DNA of 64,000 bases from Bifidobacterium breve (GCA_945881845.1 CAMCVN010000001.1:112666-176665), one strand, 5' to 3'; counted from the first letter of the stretch, positions 53,214 through 63,004 are shown. Numbers and translations: made by a program. Notes: generated by a model not told the origin, from the letters alone.

Positions 53214-54581
53214 GTGAACGGGCCTCCAAACCAGCCACCGAGCGACGCACCTACTCGGGGTGAGCGCGTCCGCGCTTCGCATACTGCGCGCGCCGCCGGT
53301 GTCGCATCGGCACAGATGATCGCGAATGTTCTGGCGCTGATTACGACGGTTGCACTGGCGCGCGCGCTGGGCACCGCCGACTACGGCGAGCTTGCCCGAA
53401 TGGTCTCCGTATTTACAATTCTTATGGTTCCGGCGACCGCGCTCCAAGCGGCAGCAGCGCGCGATATGACGCTAGGTCGGCTCGGGCTCGGAGGCCGCGC
53501 TGCGGCTGCTTTGCAAGGTTGGCTAGGGCGAATCTTCATCATCGCCGCCGTCCTGCTCGCGATCTGTCTTCTGCTCCGTCACCAATTGGCAGATGTTCTG
53601 CAGGTTTCTCAGCCGTGGGCGGCGGCTCTCGTTCTGCCCGCCGCCGCGCTCTGGACCGGACTTGCGCTTCAGCGAGGAGTGCTCCTCGGCGTCGGTGGCT
53701 ACCGGCCGGTAGCAATCAGCCTGATCGGCGAACAGACCTCCCGAATGGTGTTCGGGCTAGCCGCCGCGCTGCTTGGAGCACAGGTCGGCCTGATCTTCCT
53801 CTGCTCAGTCCCACTGGCGACGCTCCCGATCATCGCCGCGACTGGAGTCCTCACGCGCCGGCGACTTGGTCCGTCCGACCATGCCCACGCTCGCGTTCGC
53901 TTGCGCGAGCTGGCAACACGCAACCCGGTGCCGGTAGCCGCGCTCACTCTCTTCGCCGTGCTCCAGAACGCCGACGTGATCGCGGTCGGGCACTTCTTCA
54001 ATACAACCCTCTCGGGCGCTTACGCTCAGGCCGCGGTCGCCGCAAAGGGAGTCGTCTGGGTAGCCATCGGGCTTGGCCTCTACCTCCTGCCCGAAGCGGC
54101 GCGCGAGGCTGCCAAAGGCTCTGATCCGCGCCACCTGCTGACGCGCACATCCGGGCTGCTGATGTTGATCGCGATCCCAATCCTCGCCCTCTTTACATTC
54201 GCACCGGAGCTGGTCCTCTCACTCGTCTTCGGCGACCAGGCGAAGCTAGCCGCCCCCGCGCTTCCATGGCTCGCGGCAGCAATGACCTGCCTGAGCATCT
54301 CGTACCTAGCGCTGCAGTTCCTGCTCGCGCTCGGCCGCCGCTCGTTCCTGATCCTGCTTGCCTTTGGTGCAGTCGCGGTGCCTGCCACAGTGGCACTGCG
54401 CGACACCTCACTGGAATCGGTCGCAATCGGATTGCTGATCCTCGACGCGATCCTTGCGGCCTTGATGCTGGGCCTCTCATTCTCAGCGCGGGGCCCTGGC
54501 AAGCACGGCCTCAGCGAGGCAGATGCCGAGGCATTCGCGCTCGCCGAAGCAAGCACAGCCGCAGAAGCGGCGATGCCCTAA
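53214..54581 (+). CDS. Polysaccharide flippase (MOP/Wzx-like)
   Basis: The product is 455 residues from GTG 53214 (VNGPPNQPPSDAP); the ATG 102 bases further in is an alternative. About twelve to fourteen hydrophobic helices are present, with the family opening ASAQMIANVLALITTVALAR, then ALGTADYGELARM. Lipid-linked oligosaccharide flippases of the MOP superfamily have this layout. The C-terminal tail is Ala/Glu-rich. It opens a locus of glycosyltransferases and GT-C-like proteins, so it most likely flips the undecaprenyl-linked glycan made by them. Confidence 0.82.
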   Translation: MNGPPNQPPSDAPTRGERVRASHTARAAGVASAQMIANVLALITTVALARALGTADYGELARMVSVFTILMVPATALQAAAARDMTLGRLGLGGRAAAALQGWLGRIFIIAAVLLAICLLLRHQLADVLQVSQPWAAALVLPAAALWTGLALQRGVLLGVGGYRPVAISLIGEQTSRMVFGLAAALLGAQVGLIFLCSVPLATLPIIAATGVLTRRRLGPSDHAHARVRLRELATRNPVPVAALTLFAVLQNADVIAVGHFFNTTLSGAYAQAAVAAKGVVWVAIGLGLYLLPEAAREAAKGSDPRHLLTRTSGLLMLIAIPILALFTFAPELVLSLVFGDQAKLAAPALPWLAAAMTCLSISYLALQFLLALGRRSFLILLAFGAVAVPATVALRDTSLESVAIGLLILDAILAALMLGLSFSARGPGKHGLSEADAEAFALAEASTAAEAAMP

Positions 54582-55792
54582 GCGGCACTGCGGCGACGCG
54601 CGGCGCGCGAAGTTGCAGCCCGCGCGAGGCGGCGGCCGAGAGCAATCCCTGGTGCCTCAACAAGCCTGTAACTGATCGCGGCGGCGGCGACCGAGCAGAC
54701 GAACGCTGCGCCTGTCACCGCCACCCAACCAAGATCATGAAGCCACGCAACCTCGTTGAGCTTGAGGATGAACGCGAGGTGGTAGAGGTAGAAGGAGTAA
54801 GAGATCAAGCCGAGCAGCATCAGCGGCCGCCAGCCGAGCACTCCTCGCACGCGCCCAGCAAGCGAAGCCCCGAAGACCGCTGGAGCTAGCACGCATACTC
54901 CGATCAATCCCTTGACGACGTGACGAAACAGCCCGGCGTCAGCCCAGCTCGCGCCGAGGCCAATCGCTCCGACTTTGAGCCCGAGCAGCGAGTAGAGGCC
55001 AAGCCCGACCACGACCCAGATCCACGGCTTCCGCTCAACCAGAACGAGGGCGCGCGGCTTCTTCGCAGCCGAGTGGACCGCGACGCTGACAACCGCCATC
55101 GCCATCCCAAGCGCGAATTGGTCGGCGAACGCTGGCAACGAGATCTGCGCTATCAGGTAGCCACGGTCGCCGGGTACGAATAGGGGCGAGATCAAGAGCT
55201 GCCAAAGGAATGAAGCGGCGAACAGTGCTGCTAGCGCCCATAGTTCGCCGCGAATCATCGCCCGGCGGCCCGCCGCGACGGGAAGCAAACGGCGCGCGAA
55301 CAGCGCCCACAAAGGAAGTGCAATGTAGAAGCTGACCTCGATGCAGAGCGTCCATGCCTGGCCGATGCCGCCAATCACGGTGCCGATGTCATAAACCTGA
55401 AGAAAGCCGAAGTAGGTCACGAGACCGCTCGGCGTGAACACGGTCGCTTCGAGGCCCAGGACCAGAGTCACAATTACAAGAGCGACCCAGTAAGCCGGAA
55501 CGATGCGAAAGCCGCGGCGGATCGCATACGGCTCGATTTCGGGTGAGGGTTCCTGCGCGAACCGCTTCGCGACGAATGGCCGGTAGATCAGGAAACCCGA
55601 GACGACGAAGAAGATCGGCACTCCGACATTGAGATTGCCGAGGTAGCGCGAGAGCAGATCTGTGTTGAGCAGCCCGAGGTGGAAGAAGATGTGGAAAGCA
55701 AAGATTGTCAGCGCGGCGATCGCACGCACGCCGTCAATCAGCGGGAATCGGGCGTGACTCGCAACTACCGGTTCAACCGCAGTGTTGCTCAC
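54578..55792 (-). CDS. Acyltransferase family 3 (OafA-like) membrane protein
   Basis: This 404-residue protein starts at GTG 55792, a GTGA overlap with the upstream gene. It has about ten helices. Family motifs are FPLIDGVRAIAALTIFAFHI, NVGVPIFFVVSGFLIYRPF, FRIVPAYWVAL and WTLCIEVSFYIALPL; the active-site His is in the FAFH segment. These enzymes O-acylate sugars on the outside of the membrane, using acyl-CoA from the cytoplasm. It would decorate the glycan of this locus. The C-terminus is a basic, Arg-rich tail. Confidence 0.88.
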   Translation of the reverse strand: MSNTAVEPVVASHARFPLIDGVRAIAALTIFAFHIFFHLGLLNTDLLSRYLGNLNVGVPIFFVVSGFLIYRPFVAKRFAQEPSPEIEPYAIRRGFRIVPAYWVALVIVTLVLGLEATVFTPSGLVTYFGFLQVYDIGTVIGGIGQAWTLCIEVSFYIALPLWALFARRLLPVAAGRRAMIRGELWALAALFAASFLWQLLISPLFVPGDRGYLIAQISLPAFADQFALGMAMAVVSVAVHSAAKKPRALVLVERKPWIWVVVGLGLYSLLGLKVGAIGLGASWADAGLFRHVVKGLIGVCVLAPAVFGASLAGRVRGVLGWRPLMLLGLISYSFYLYHLAFILKLNEVAWLHDLGWVAVTGAAFVCSVAAAAISYRLVEAPGIALGRRLARAATSRAARRRSAA

Positions 55793-57405
55793 TTCCACCC
55801 CCCCGCAGGCGGGCGGATCTCCCAAACGCGGGCGCAGCCGAAACGATGGACCGGCCCGAGCGAGATCGGCTCCAACTTCTGATCAAGGTTCGCCTTCGAC
55901 CGGCACGAGGCGAAAACAAAACGAGCGCCGCTCCTAGCAACCAAGGCCTGATCCGCGTCGGCGTCGCCCATGCCGTTGAACAGCTCGGCGATTGCTAGGC
56001 CCCGCCAGCCAAAATCAGGCGTCCATGACCCAGCCCCAGCCCAAACTTCACGGCCAGTGTAAGCCGAAATATACGAGCCGTCAGGGACCGGCGATAACAC
56101 ACCGCCGGGGCCTGGCTGCCGTTCGAGCCAGCGCAACGCATCGCGCTCGCCCGGCTCAAGAAAGAAGGCTTGCCTTCCGGCCTTTACTGCCCCTCGCATC
56201 TGATCGGCGCGGTACAGCGTGCCGGGAACGACCATCACCGCTACAGCTACCGCGGTCCAAAGTAGCGGCAACGGACGATCCCCAAGCCGATCGCGAACAG
56301 CCACAATTGCCAGTACGGCTAGCGGCAGGGCAATTCCCTGGAAGGCGTGGAACGGGAACGTACCGACAGGCAAGTAGAAGATTGCCAGCCCAGCGATCGG
56401 CCAGACCCGCAGCATCCAACCGCCGAAGTCCAGCGAGCGTTGGCGATAGGCGAAAAGCGCTGGGATAGCTAGCGGAGCTATGCCGACAACCGTTACCCAC
56501 CACGGCCAGCGCCCGAAGTTATTGACCTCGCCCGCCAGCCGCCAAGACGGGTCGAATTTCGACAGCAGGAAGTAGTAGATCAACGGAAGCGCCGTTGCCA
56601 CCAAGACTGGTGCCAGCCGCCTGGCCGACGCCGCCATGGCGCTTCGGTCGCGGCGATCGGTCATCAGCGAGGCAACTATCAGGATCAGTGCAAACGTCGC
56701 GCCTTGCCACGGCTGGCACCAGGAGACGATCAGCCCGATCGCCGATGCAATAACCAGTGGCCGCGTGCTGCTGCCGGTTCGTGCGCGCTCGAACGCGAGT
56801 AGCCCCAGCGGCATAACTCCTACGCCGACAGCAGTGAAGAGGTAACCCCAGAGATAGGTTCCCGTCCAGAGTTCCCCGCTGACAAAGTCGAGATTGAACT
56901 TCACCGTCGACTCTGCGGCGCTCGTCCATCCCACCACCGCGGCGATCGGGGACGCAAAGAAGAGCCCAAGGATTACCGCGACACGGCGGTCGCCGGCCCG
57001 TGCGAGGAACCGGCCCGCGAAGAAGAAAGCCCCCGTAAACAGAGCCAGCACTGCAATCGGCTTCCAGACCAGATAAGCCAGCACGACCCCAAAGCCCAAC
57101 CGGTAGAGCAGTCCAGAAAGCAAGAGACCCGGGTGGACGAAGCTGTGCGGGCCGGGCGCTAGGTCATAGAGGTTCGCGGCCGCCCCTGATTCGCCCGACT
57201 GACGAAGCCAGTTGACGTATTGCATCGGGTCGGTGACGAGAAAGCCGTCAGCGCCGGTGATCACTCCGCCCTGTGTCCAAACCCTTACCAGCAGCCCGAT
57301 CAGCGGAGCAAGCGCCATCGCCGAAAAGAGCAGCAGAACCACCCAGTCGCCGCGGGCCATCCGCGGACGATGCAAGCCGGTCGCGCGCTCAGCAGCGGTC
57401 GTCAC
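55789..57405 (-). CDS. Polytopic membrane protein, GT-C-like, paralogue of 61311
   Basis: This 538-residue protein with about ten to twelve helices has a GTG start overlapping the GT2 gene stop (GTGA). Conserved with the paralogue at 61311-62963 are DGFLVTDPMQYVNWLRQSG, YDLAPGPHSFVHPGLLLSGL in pieces, SGELWTGTYLWGYLFTAVGV, WCQPWQGAT and WRLAGEVN. An acidic residue in the first external loop (GADGF..DPMQY) fits the GT-C type of lipid-sugar-dependent transferase. The C-terminal 100 residues are a soluble domain (PGGVLSPVPDGSYISAYTGR, SGARFVFASCRSK). No named family is recognised. Confidence 0.78.
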   Translation of the reverse strand: MTTAAERATGLHRPRMARGDWVVLLLFSAMALAPLIGLLVRVWTQGGVITGADGFLVTDPMQYVNWLRQSGESGAAANLYDLAPGPHSFVHPGLLLSGLLYRLGFGVVLAYLVWKPIAVLALFTGAFFFAGRFLARAGDRRVAVILGLFFASPIAAVVGWTSAAESTVKFNLDFVSGELWTGTYLWGYLFTAVGVGVMPLGLLAFERARTGSSTRPLVIASAIGLIVSWCQPWQGATFALILIVASLMTDRRDRSAMAASARRLAPVLVATALPLIYYFLLSKFDPSWRLAGEVNNFGRWPWWVTVVGIAPLAIPALFAYRQRSLDFGGWMLRVWPIAGLAIFYLPVGTFPFHAFQGIALPLAVLAIVAVRDRLGDRPLPLLWTAVAVAVMVVPGTLYRADQMRGAVKAGRQAFFLEPGERDALRWLERQPGPGGVLSPVPDGSYISAYTGREVWAGAGSWTPDFGWRGLAIAELFNGMGDADADQALVARSGARFVFASCRSKANLDQKLEPISLGPVHRFGCARVWEIRPPAGGWK

Positions 57406-58148
57406 GGCGTGGCCCCAGCGTTGGCGCCTAACGTCAGCTGCCTATGGATATTGCTCCTCGCGGCCAGCAATTCACGGATAACGGGAACGAGAATCCGCGC
57501 CATCTGGAGCCGTGAGCCCTCGCGGTCGGTCCATACAATTCCGGCCTCGGTAACTCGATAGCCAAGAGCGCGCGCCATCGAGATCGCTTCAGCGTCGTAG
57601 GTCCAACCGTCGAGGCTGAGCCGCTCGAAGACGTCGTTCGCCGCGTCGCCGCGCCAGAGCTTGAATCCGCAGAAGAGATCTCGCGTCGGTTCGCTAAGGA
57701 TCGCGCGGCACACCTGTTGGAAGCCGCGACCGACGAAGCGACGTGGCAACGTTTGCCGTTGACCGAGCTGAGCGCCGGGAGCAAGTCGAGAGCCAACGAC
57801 CAGCTCATTCTCCTCAAGCAGATCGAGCATCTTCGGCAGCGACGCCAGCGACGGGGCGCAGTCGGCGTCGCAATGAAGGCGGATCTCGCCGCGCGCTTCG
57901 AGCATGCCGCGGCGCACCGAATAGCCCTTGCCGCGGTTGGAGTCGTTCACGAGCAGGCGGACCTGGCCGCCATCTACGAGCGGTTCAGCGTGGGCCCTCG
58001 TGGCATCGGTGCTGGCGTTGTCGACGAGCAGAATTTCGTAGCTCTCTGAACGACGCTCGAAGTAGTCGCGGATGTCGCCGATCGTCCCAGCAACGGCAAA
58101 CTGCTCGTTGAAGAGCGGCACGACGATTGAGAACTTCGGCTCAGGCAC
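57402..58148 (-). CDS. Family 2 glycosyltransferase (dolichyl-phosphate-glucose/mannose synthase-like)
   Basis: This 248-residue cytoplasmic GT2 enzyme has FSIVVPLFNEQFAVAGTI at the start, LLVDNASTDAT, NRGKGYSVRRGMLEARGEIR, the DxD motif in HCDADCAP, and DLFCGFKLWRGDAAN with WTYDAEAISMARALGYRVTE in pieces. This is the pattern of polyprenyl-phosphate glycosyltransferases that make the lipid-linked sugar donor for GT-C enzymes. The overlap with the GT-C-like gene supports a donor-maker plus transferase pair. Sugar identity unknown. Confidence 0.92.
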   Translation of the reverse strand: MPEPKFSIVVPLFNEQFAVAGTIGDIRDYFERRSESYEILLVDNASTDATRAHAEPLVDGGQVRLLVNDSNRGKGYSVRRGMLEARGEIRLHCDADCAPSLASLPKMLDLLEENELVVGSRLAPGAQLGQRQTLPRRFVGRGFQQVCRAILSEPTRDLFCGFKLWRGDAANDVFERLSLDGWTYDAEAISMARALGYRVTEAGIVWTDREGSRLQMARILVPVIRELLAARSNIHRQLTLGANAGATP

Positions 58149-58221
58149 GCCGGTCAGCCTACCGGCGCGGGAGTGCAGCCTTGCACGGCTGCGTGGCTGC
58201 CAGCGTTAGGCTGTTGAGCCG

Positions 58222-59940
58222 ATGTCAACGATTGCCACCTGCGGAATCTGTCAGGGCGTGCTTGAACTGCGTTTCGCTGGTTCAGGCCAACCGCCATTGC
58301 CGGGCGATTTCGCTCCCACCTGCCACAGGCCGCGCGCCTATGGCGATCTCTATCGCTGCCGCGAGTGCGCGACCGTGCAGCAGCCGTCGCTGCCGGACGG
58401 CGTTGACCTCGTTGATCTCTACCGCGAGATGGGCGACAGCGACTACCTCGCAGAGGAACGCGGACGGCGGCTCACGGCCAATTGGCTGCTTGACCTAGTC
58501 GAGCGCCGCCGCGCGCCGGCTCGGATGCTGGAGATTGGCTGCGGTCACGGCCTGCTGCTCGACGAGGCCCGCCGCCGCGGCTGGGAGACACGCGGCCTCG
58601 AACTCTCGGAACGCTCCGCGCTGCACGGCCGTGAGCGACTCGGGCTCGACATCCGCGAAGAGCCGTTCGAAGCGCTCGGTAACGAAGAGAACGGCTGCTG
58701 GGACGCCGTCCTTCTGATCGACGTGCTCGAGCATCTCGATCATCCGCGCGACGCAATCGAGCGAGCAACGAAGCTTCTCGCCCCCGGCGGCGTGCTCTGC
58801 ATCGTCACCCCCGATCCCGCGTCTCTGACCGCCCGCATCGCCGGCCCGCGCTGGTGGGGCCTGCTGCCCGCGCACACCTATCTGATCGCACGACGAACGC
58901 TTCGCGAGCTGCTGATCGGTCAGGGGCTAATCCTCAGCGACGATGTTCCGCTGGTGCGCAGCTTCTCTGCGCGCTACTGGGTCGAAGGCTTCGCAGGAAT
59001 TGCCGGCCCGGCCGCTGCCGCTGTTCGCCGCGCGGCCGCCAAGCTGCCGCCGCAGCGCTCGCTTGCTCTATCGCTTGGCGATGAGCGCGTAATGCTTGCC
59101 GTCAACGAGCAGGTCCGCGAGCCAGAGGCGCGGCTGGCGCGCGAACGTGGCGGCCCTGACGAGGTCCACGTCGTACTCCCTGCTTACCACGCTGCGCAAA
59201 CGATCGAACGCGTCGCCGCCGACCTGCCAATCGAATCGTTTGACCGCGCGCTGCTGGTTGACGACGCAAGCGGCGATGACACGGTCGCGGTTGCACTTGC
59301 GGAGGGTTTTGAGGTGCTGCGCCACCCCGCCAACCGGGGCTACGGCGCCAACCAGAAGAGCTGTTACACCCGCGCGATCCTCGACGGTGCCGACGTTGTC
59401 GTGATGGTCCACGCCGACCATCAGTACGACGCCGCCCTCGTAACCGAGATGGTGCGGCCGATCATCGAGGGGCGCGCCGACGTCGTGATGGGCTCAAGGC
59501 TGCTTGAGGATCGCGCGATCGCTGGCGGCATGCCGCGCTGGAAGTGGATCGGCAACCGCGCCCTGACGTGGACCGAGAATCAGGCATTCACTAAGGATTT
59601 CTCCGAGTATCACACCGGCTACCGCGCCTTCTCAACCGAATTCCTGCGCTCGATCCCGTTCCTGCGCAACAGCGATGGCTTCGTGTTCGACCAGGAGATC
59701 TTCGCTCAGATCGTTGATCGCAACGCACGCGTAGTTGAGCTACCGATTCCAACCCGTTACTTCCTTGAAGCGTCGAGCGTTTCGTTCCGCGCCTCGGTCC
59801 GTTACGGGCTTGAGACGCTGACCGTGCTGGCCCGCTACCGCGTTGACGAGAAGCGCCGTCGCTGGTCTCTGCTGCGCCGCCCGGCCGTGGATCTGCAGCC
59901 GACTGCGCAGAGCGCGCCCAACAGCGAACCGGTTCCCTGA
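58222..59940 (+). CDS. Fused zinc-ribbon/SAM methyltransferase and GT2 glycosyltransferase
   Basis: This 572-residue protein has three parts. Residues 1-55 hold a Cys4 zinc site (C7-x2-C10 and C46-x2-C49). A class I methyltransferase covers about 75-240, with motif I LEIGCGHG (103-110), LLIDVLEHLDHP and LLAPGGVLCIVTPDP. A GT2 domain covers about 313-545, with VVLPAYHAAQTIERV, LLVDDASGDDT, NRGYGANQKS, the metal motif HADHQYD, MGSRL and YHTGYRAFS. It would both methylate and glycosylate, presumably on successive steps of the same glycan. The fusion is strong because one unbroken frame covers both domains. Confidence 0.9.
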   Translation: MSTIATCGICQGVLELRFAGSGQPPLPGDFAPTCHRPRAYGDLYRCRECATVQQPSLPDGVDLVDLYREMGDSDYLAEERGRRLTANWLLDLVERRRAPARMLEIGCGHGLLLDEARRRGWETRGLELSERSALHGRERLGLDIREEPFEALGNEENGCWDAVLLIDVLEHLDHPRDAIERATKLLAPGGVLCIVTPDPASLTARIAGPRWWGLLPAHTYLIARRTLRELLIGQGLILSDDVPLVRSFSARYWVEGFAGIAGPAAAAVRRAAAKLPPQRSLALSLGDERVMLAVNEQVREPEARLARERGGPDEVHVVLPAYHAAQTIERVAADLPIESFDRALLVDDASGDDTVAVALAEGFEVLRHPANRGYGANQKSCYTRAILDGADVVVMVHADHQYDAALVTEMVRPIIEGRADVVMGSRLLEDRAIAGGMPRWKWIGNRALTWTENQAFTKDFSEYHTGYRAFSTEFLRSIPFLRNSDGFVFDQEIFAQIVDRNARVVELPIPTRYFLEASSVSFRASVRYGLETLTVLARYRVDEKRRRWSLLRRPAVDLQPTAQSAPNSEPVP

Positions 59941-59948
59941 GCACCGCG

Positions 59949-61310
59949 ATGGCACGCGTTCTCGTTGTCTGCGCTGAGCCGATCGGCCCGCAGGTCGCAG
60001 GTCCGGCAATCCGCGCGCTCGAGCTCGCGCGCGTGCTCGCCGACTCACACGAAGTCACGATCGCTGCGCCAGCGCCAAGTCAAACCGGCGATCAGCGGAT
60101 CGCATTGATCGAAGCTGGCTTCGCCGACTACGACGAGCTCTCGGCCGCCGTTGCCGCCTCCGACTTCGTCGTCGCGCAGTCGCTGCCGCCAAGACTTCTA
60201 TCGAAGCTCCCGTCGCTTGGAACGCGGCTGATCGCTGATCTCTACAACCCCACCGTTTTCGAAGTACTCGAAGCTGGCCGCGATAAGCCGACAGCGGCGC
60301 GTAGGCGTCAGCAGCGAACGGTTACCTTGGCCTCGATTGCGCAGCTTGCCGCTGCCTCTTTTGTGATCTGCGCGAGCGAACAGCAGCGCGACCTCTGGCT
60401 CGGCGTGATGGCAGCAGAAGGGCTCGTTCAAATAGAGGACTACTCGCGCGACCCCACATTGCGCTCCGTGATTGATGTTGTCCCGTTCGGCCTACCGAGC
60501 CAGCCACCGGTTGCGCCCGCCTCTCCCCCGATCCGTTCGATGTTTCCTTCGATCGCCGCAGATGATCGGGTCGTGCTGTGGGGCGGCGGCGTTTGGAACT
60601 GGCTCGACCCGGAAACCGCAATCGACGCGATCGGCCTTATCGAACACCAGCGCAGAGAGGGCGCGCGCACGCACCTTGTGATGATGGGGATGGGCCGACC
60701 AGCAAGCGAAGAGCTCGACGCAATGCGCGCCGGCCAACGCATGCTGGGACACCTGACGCGCAGCGGACTCGAAGGCAACGTTGTGCACGTCAACCGCGGC
60801 TGGGTTGACTACGACGAGCGCGGTGGCTGGCTGCTCGAAGCCGACCTTGGCGTCAGCACTCACCACGATCACCTTGAGAGCCGGCTCGCATTCCGCACGA
60901 GAATGCTCGACTACATCTGGGCGTCGCTGCCGATCGTGGCGACCAGCGGCGACACGCTCTCGGCGCTGATCGAGCGCGAAGGGCTCGGGCTGACCGTCGC
61001 ACCGGCGGACACGGCCGGGCTCGCCGACGCGATCAGCGCGCTGCTCGACGACCCCACGCGGCTGGCGTCAGCGAAGCTCTCTCTGGAGCGGCTCGCTCCG
61101 AAGATGACATGGCAGCAGGCGGCCGCTTCGCTGAGCGCAATCTGCGGCGACGAGGTTGCCACCGGGTCACCAGACCGATCTGCACTGCGGCGCGTCACTC
61201 TCGCTCAATATCCACCGCTGCTTGCCGAGACCCACGCCACGCACGGCCTGCGCGGGGCCTCCGCTCGCGCGCTGCGAAACCTACGCCGAACATTGACGCC
61301 GGGCAGCTAG
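59949..61310 (+). CDS. GT-B fold glycosyltransferase (GT4-like)
   Basis: This 453-residue protein has an N-terminal Rossmann half beginning VLVVCAEPIGPQVAGPAIRALELARVLA in pieces, and a C-terminal half with VVLWGGGVWNWLDPETAIDA and a donor-site segment ESRLAFRTRMLDYIWASLPI, followed by VATSGD. The RTRxLDYxWAxLPxV pattern is common in one group of GT4-like enzymes. The C-terminal 80 residues (ATHGLRGASARALRNLRR) are an extra basic segment that may bind the membrane. It starts 8 bases after the fusion gene stop. Donor and acceptor unknown. Confidence 0.87.
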   Translation: MARVLVVCAEPIGPQVAGPAIRALELARVLADSHEVTIAAPAPSQTGDQRIALIEAGFADYDELSAAVAASDFVVAQSLPPRLLSKLPSLGTRLIADLYNPTVFEVLEAGRDKPTAARRRQQRTVTLASIAQLAAASFVICASEQQRDLWLGVMAAEGLVQIEDYSRDPTLRSVIDVVPFGLPSQPPVAPASPPIRSMFPSIAADDRVVLWGGGVWNWLDPETAIDAIGLIEHQRREGARTHLVMMGMGRPASEELDAMRAGQRMLGHLTRSGLEGNVVHVNRGWVDYDERGGWLLEADLGVSTHHDHLESRLAFRTRMLDYIWASLPIVATSGDTLSALIEREGLGLTVAPADTAGLADAISALLDDPTRLASAKLSLERLAPKMTWQQAAASLSAICGDEVATGSPDRSALRRVTLAQYPPLLAETHATHGLRGASARALRNLRRTLTPGS

Positions 61311-62963
61311 ATGCGCGCCCCTGCCCGTTCGGGCCTGATCACGCGCTCGGCCGCAAAGATCGGCCTCGATCCTTTTGAGCTCTTCTGCCTGTTGGCGCTC
61401 ACCGCGCTCGCGCTGGCGCCACTGATTGCGCTCGCCAGCAAGGGCCGCGACCTCTCTGCTGCCGATGGGTTCTTTGCGACCGACCAGATGCAATACCTCT
61501 GGTGGATCCGCGACGCCGGAAACCACGTCCTGATTGGCAACGCGTGGGACCTTGCCCCCGGTGAGAGGCGCTTCCTCCACCCCGGCTTTCTAATCAGTGG
61601 GCTGATTCACCACTACGTCGGAATCTCAGTCGGCCTTAGCTACCTGCTCTGGAAGCCGGTCGCGATCGCTGTCACTTTCATCGGCTGCCTGCTCTACGTC
61701 CGCCGGCTCGTGATCGGCAAGGGCGCTCAGCACACCGCGCTGGTACTGGCTCTCTTCTCCGTGATGCCTGCAGTCGCAATTGTTGCTTGGACCGGCTGGG
61801 GCGGCAAGCCGCGGACTTACACCTTCGGTTTCATTACCGGCGAGATCTGGTCGGCCCATTACCTCTGGGGCTATCTCTTCACGGCAATCGCCGTCTTCAT
61901 GATCCCACTCGTCCTGCTGGCGCTCGAACGCTGGCGCGACACCCGCCGCACGGCGATTCTCGTCTGGTCGGCCCTAGGTGTGCTGATCATCACTTGGCTC
62001 CAGCCGTGGCAGGGCGCCGAGATCGCCGGAATCGTGATCGCCGTCGAGCTGCTGCGTGCGCTTCCGCGCCTTGGCGGCCGCCGCCCGTCGTGGCTGATGC
62101 TGGCCGCAGTTGGAACGGCAGCAGCCTTGCCAGCGATCTACTACTCATGGTTGTCGCGCGCCGACCCCGGCTGGAAGCTGGCCGGCGAAGTCAACCGCGC
62201 TGGTGCTCAAGATCTTTGGGCCTGGCCATGGTGGGCAGTGGTCGCGACGCTGATTCCACTCGCCTTGCCCGCAGCGTTTGCCTACCGACTAAAGGCCCCT
62301 AGCTGGCAGGACGTTGCGCTGCGCGTTTGGCCGCTGGCGATCATCGCCGTCTACCTCGCGCCGACCGGCACTTTCCCGTACCACAGCTGGCAAGGGCTGA
62401 TGCTGCCACTGGCGATCCTCGCCGTGATCGGCGTCAAGAGCCTGCCGATCAGGACGCCAACGTGGGCTGTTGTGATCGTCGTTGGGTTGCTGACGGTTCC
62501 CGGGACCGCGCACAAGATCGAGGTCTTCTTCAACAGTGTCCACTCGGCAGCCGACCCGTATTGGGTCTTCCCCGGTGAGGTCGATGCATTTAATGCGCTC
62601 GAAGAGGACCCGCGCCCCGGCGGCGTGCTTGCGCCCAGCTACTCAAGCCTGCTCGTGCCAGGACGGACCGGCCGAGAGACCTATGTCGGCCCGTTCTCAT
62701 GGACGCCCAACTGGTCGTACCGAGCGACGACTGCGAATGACCTCTTCGAAGGTCGGCTGACGGGGCAGGCGGCGCGCGACTTCGTTATTGACTCACGAGC
62801 CCGTTGGCTTCTGGCCGATTGCCGTCTGAAAGATGTCAGCGCGCTTGACAGATCGCTCGCACCATTGCTCGCGCGCCCACCGGAGCGGTTCGGCTGCGCA
62901 ACGCTCTACGAGCTGCGCTACCGCCCCGACATGGCGGCCGCTGCAGGCCTCCCTGACCAGTAG
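61311..62963 (+). CDS. Polytopic membrane protein, GT-C-like, paralogue of 55789
   Basis: This 550-residue protein is paralogous to the gene at 55789-57405. Shared blocks are DGFFATDQMQYLWWIRDAG, WDLAPGERRFLHPGFLISGL, EIWSAHYLWGYLFTAIAV, WLQPWQGAE, WKLAGEVN, FPYHSWQGLMLPLA and the C-terminal PGGVLAPSYSSLLVPGRTGR. The start ATG directly follows the stop of the GT-B gene. About eleven helices precede a soluble C-terminal domain. The pair on opposite strands suggests two lipid-sugar-dependent transferases of one locus. I have no named family. Confidence 0.78.
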   Translation: MRAPARSGLITRSAAKIGLDPFELFCLLALTALALAPLIALASKGRDLSAADGFFATDQMQYLWWIRDAGNHVLIGNAWDLAPGERRFLHPGFLISGLIHHYVGISVGLSYLLWKPVAIAVTFIGCLLYVRRLVIGKGAQHTALVLALFSVMPAVAIVAWTGWGGKPRTYTFGFITGEIWSAHYLWGYLFTAIAVFMIPLVLLALERWRDTRRTAILVWSALGVLIITWLQPWQGAEIAGIVIAVELLRALPRLGGRRPSWLMLAAVGTAAALPAIYYSWLSRADPGWKLAGEVNRAGAQDLWAWPWWAVVATLIPLALPAAFAYRLKAPSWQDVALRVWPLAIIAVYLAPTGTFPYHSWQGLMLPLAILAVIGVKSLPIRTPTWAVVIVVGLLTVPGTAHKIEVFFNSVHSAADPYWVFPGEVDAFNALEEDPRPGGVLAPSYSSLLVPGRTGRETYVGPFSWTPNWSYRATTANDLFEGRLTGQAARDFVIDSRARWLLADCRLKDVSALDRSLAPLLARPPERFGCATLYELRYRPDMAAAAGLPDQ

Positions 62964-63004
62964 AGCTTGCCGTGGGCGACAGCACCGTCGCATACGATCG
63001 ACCG

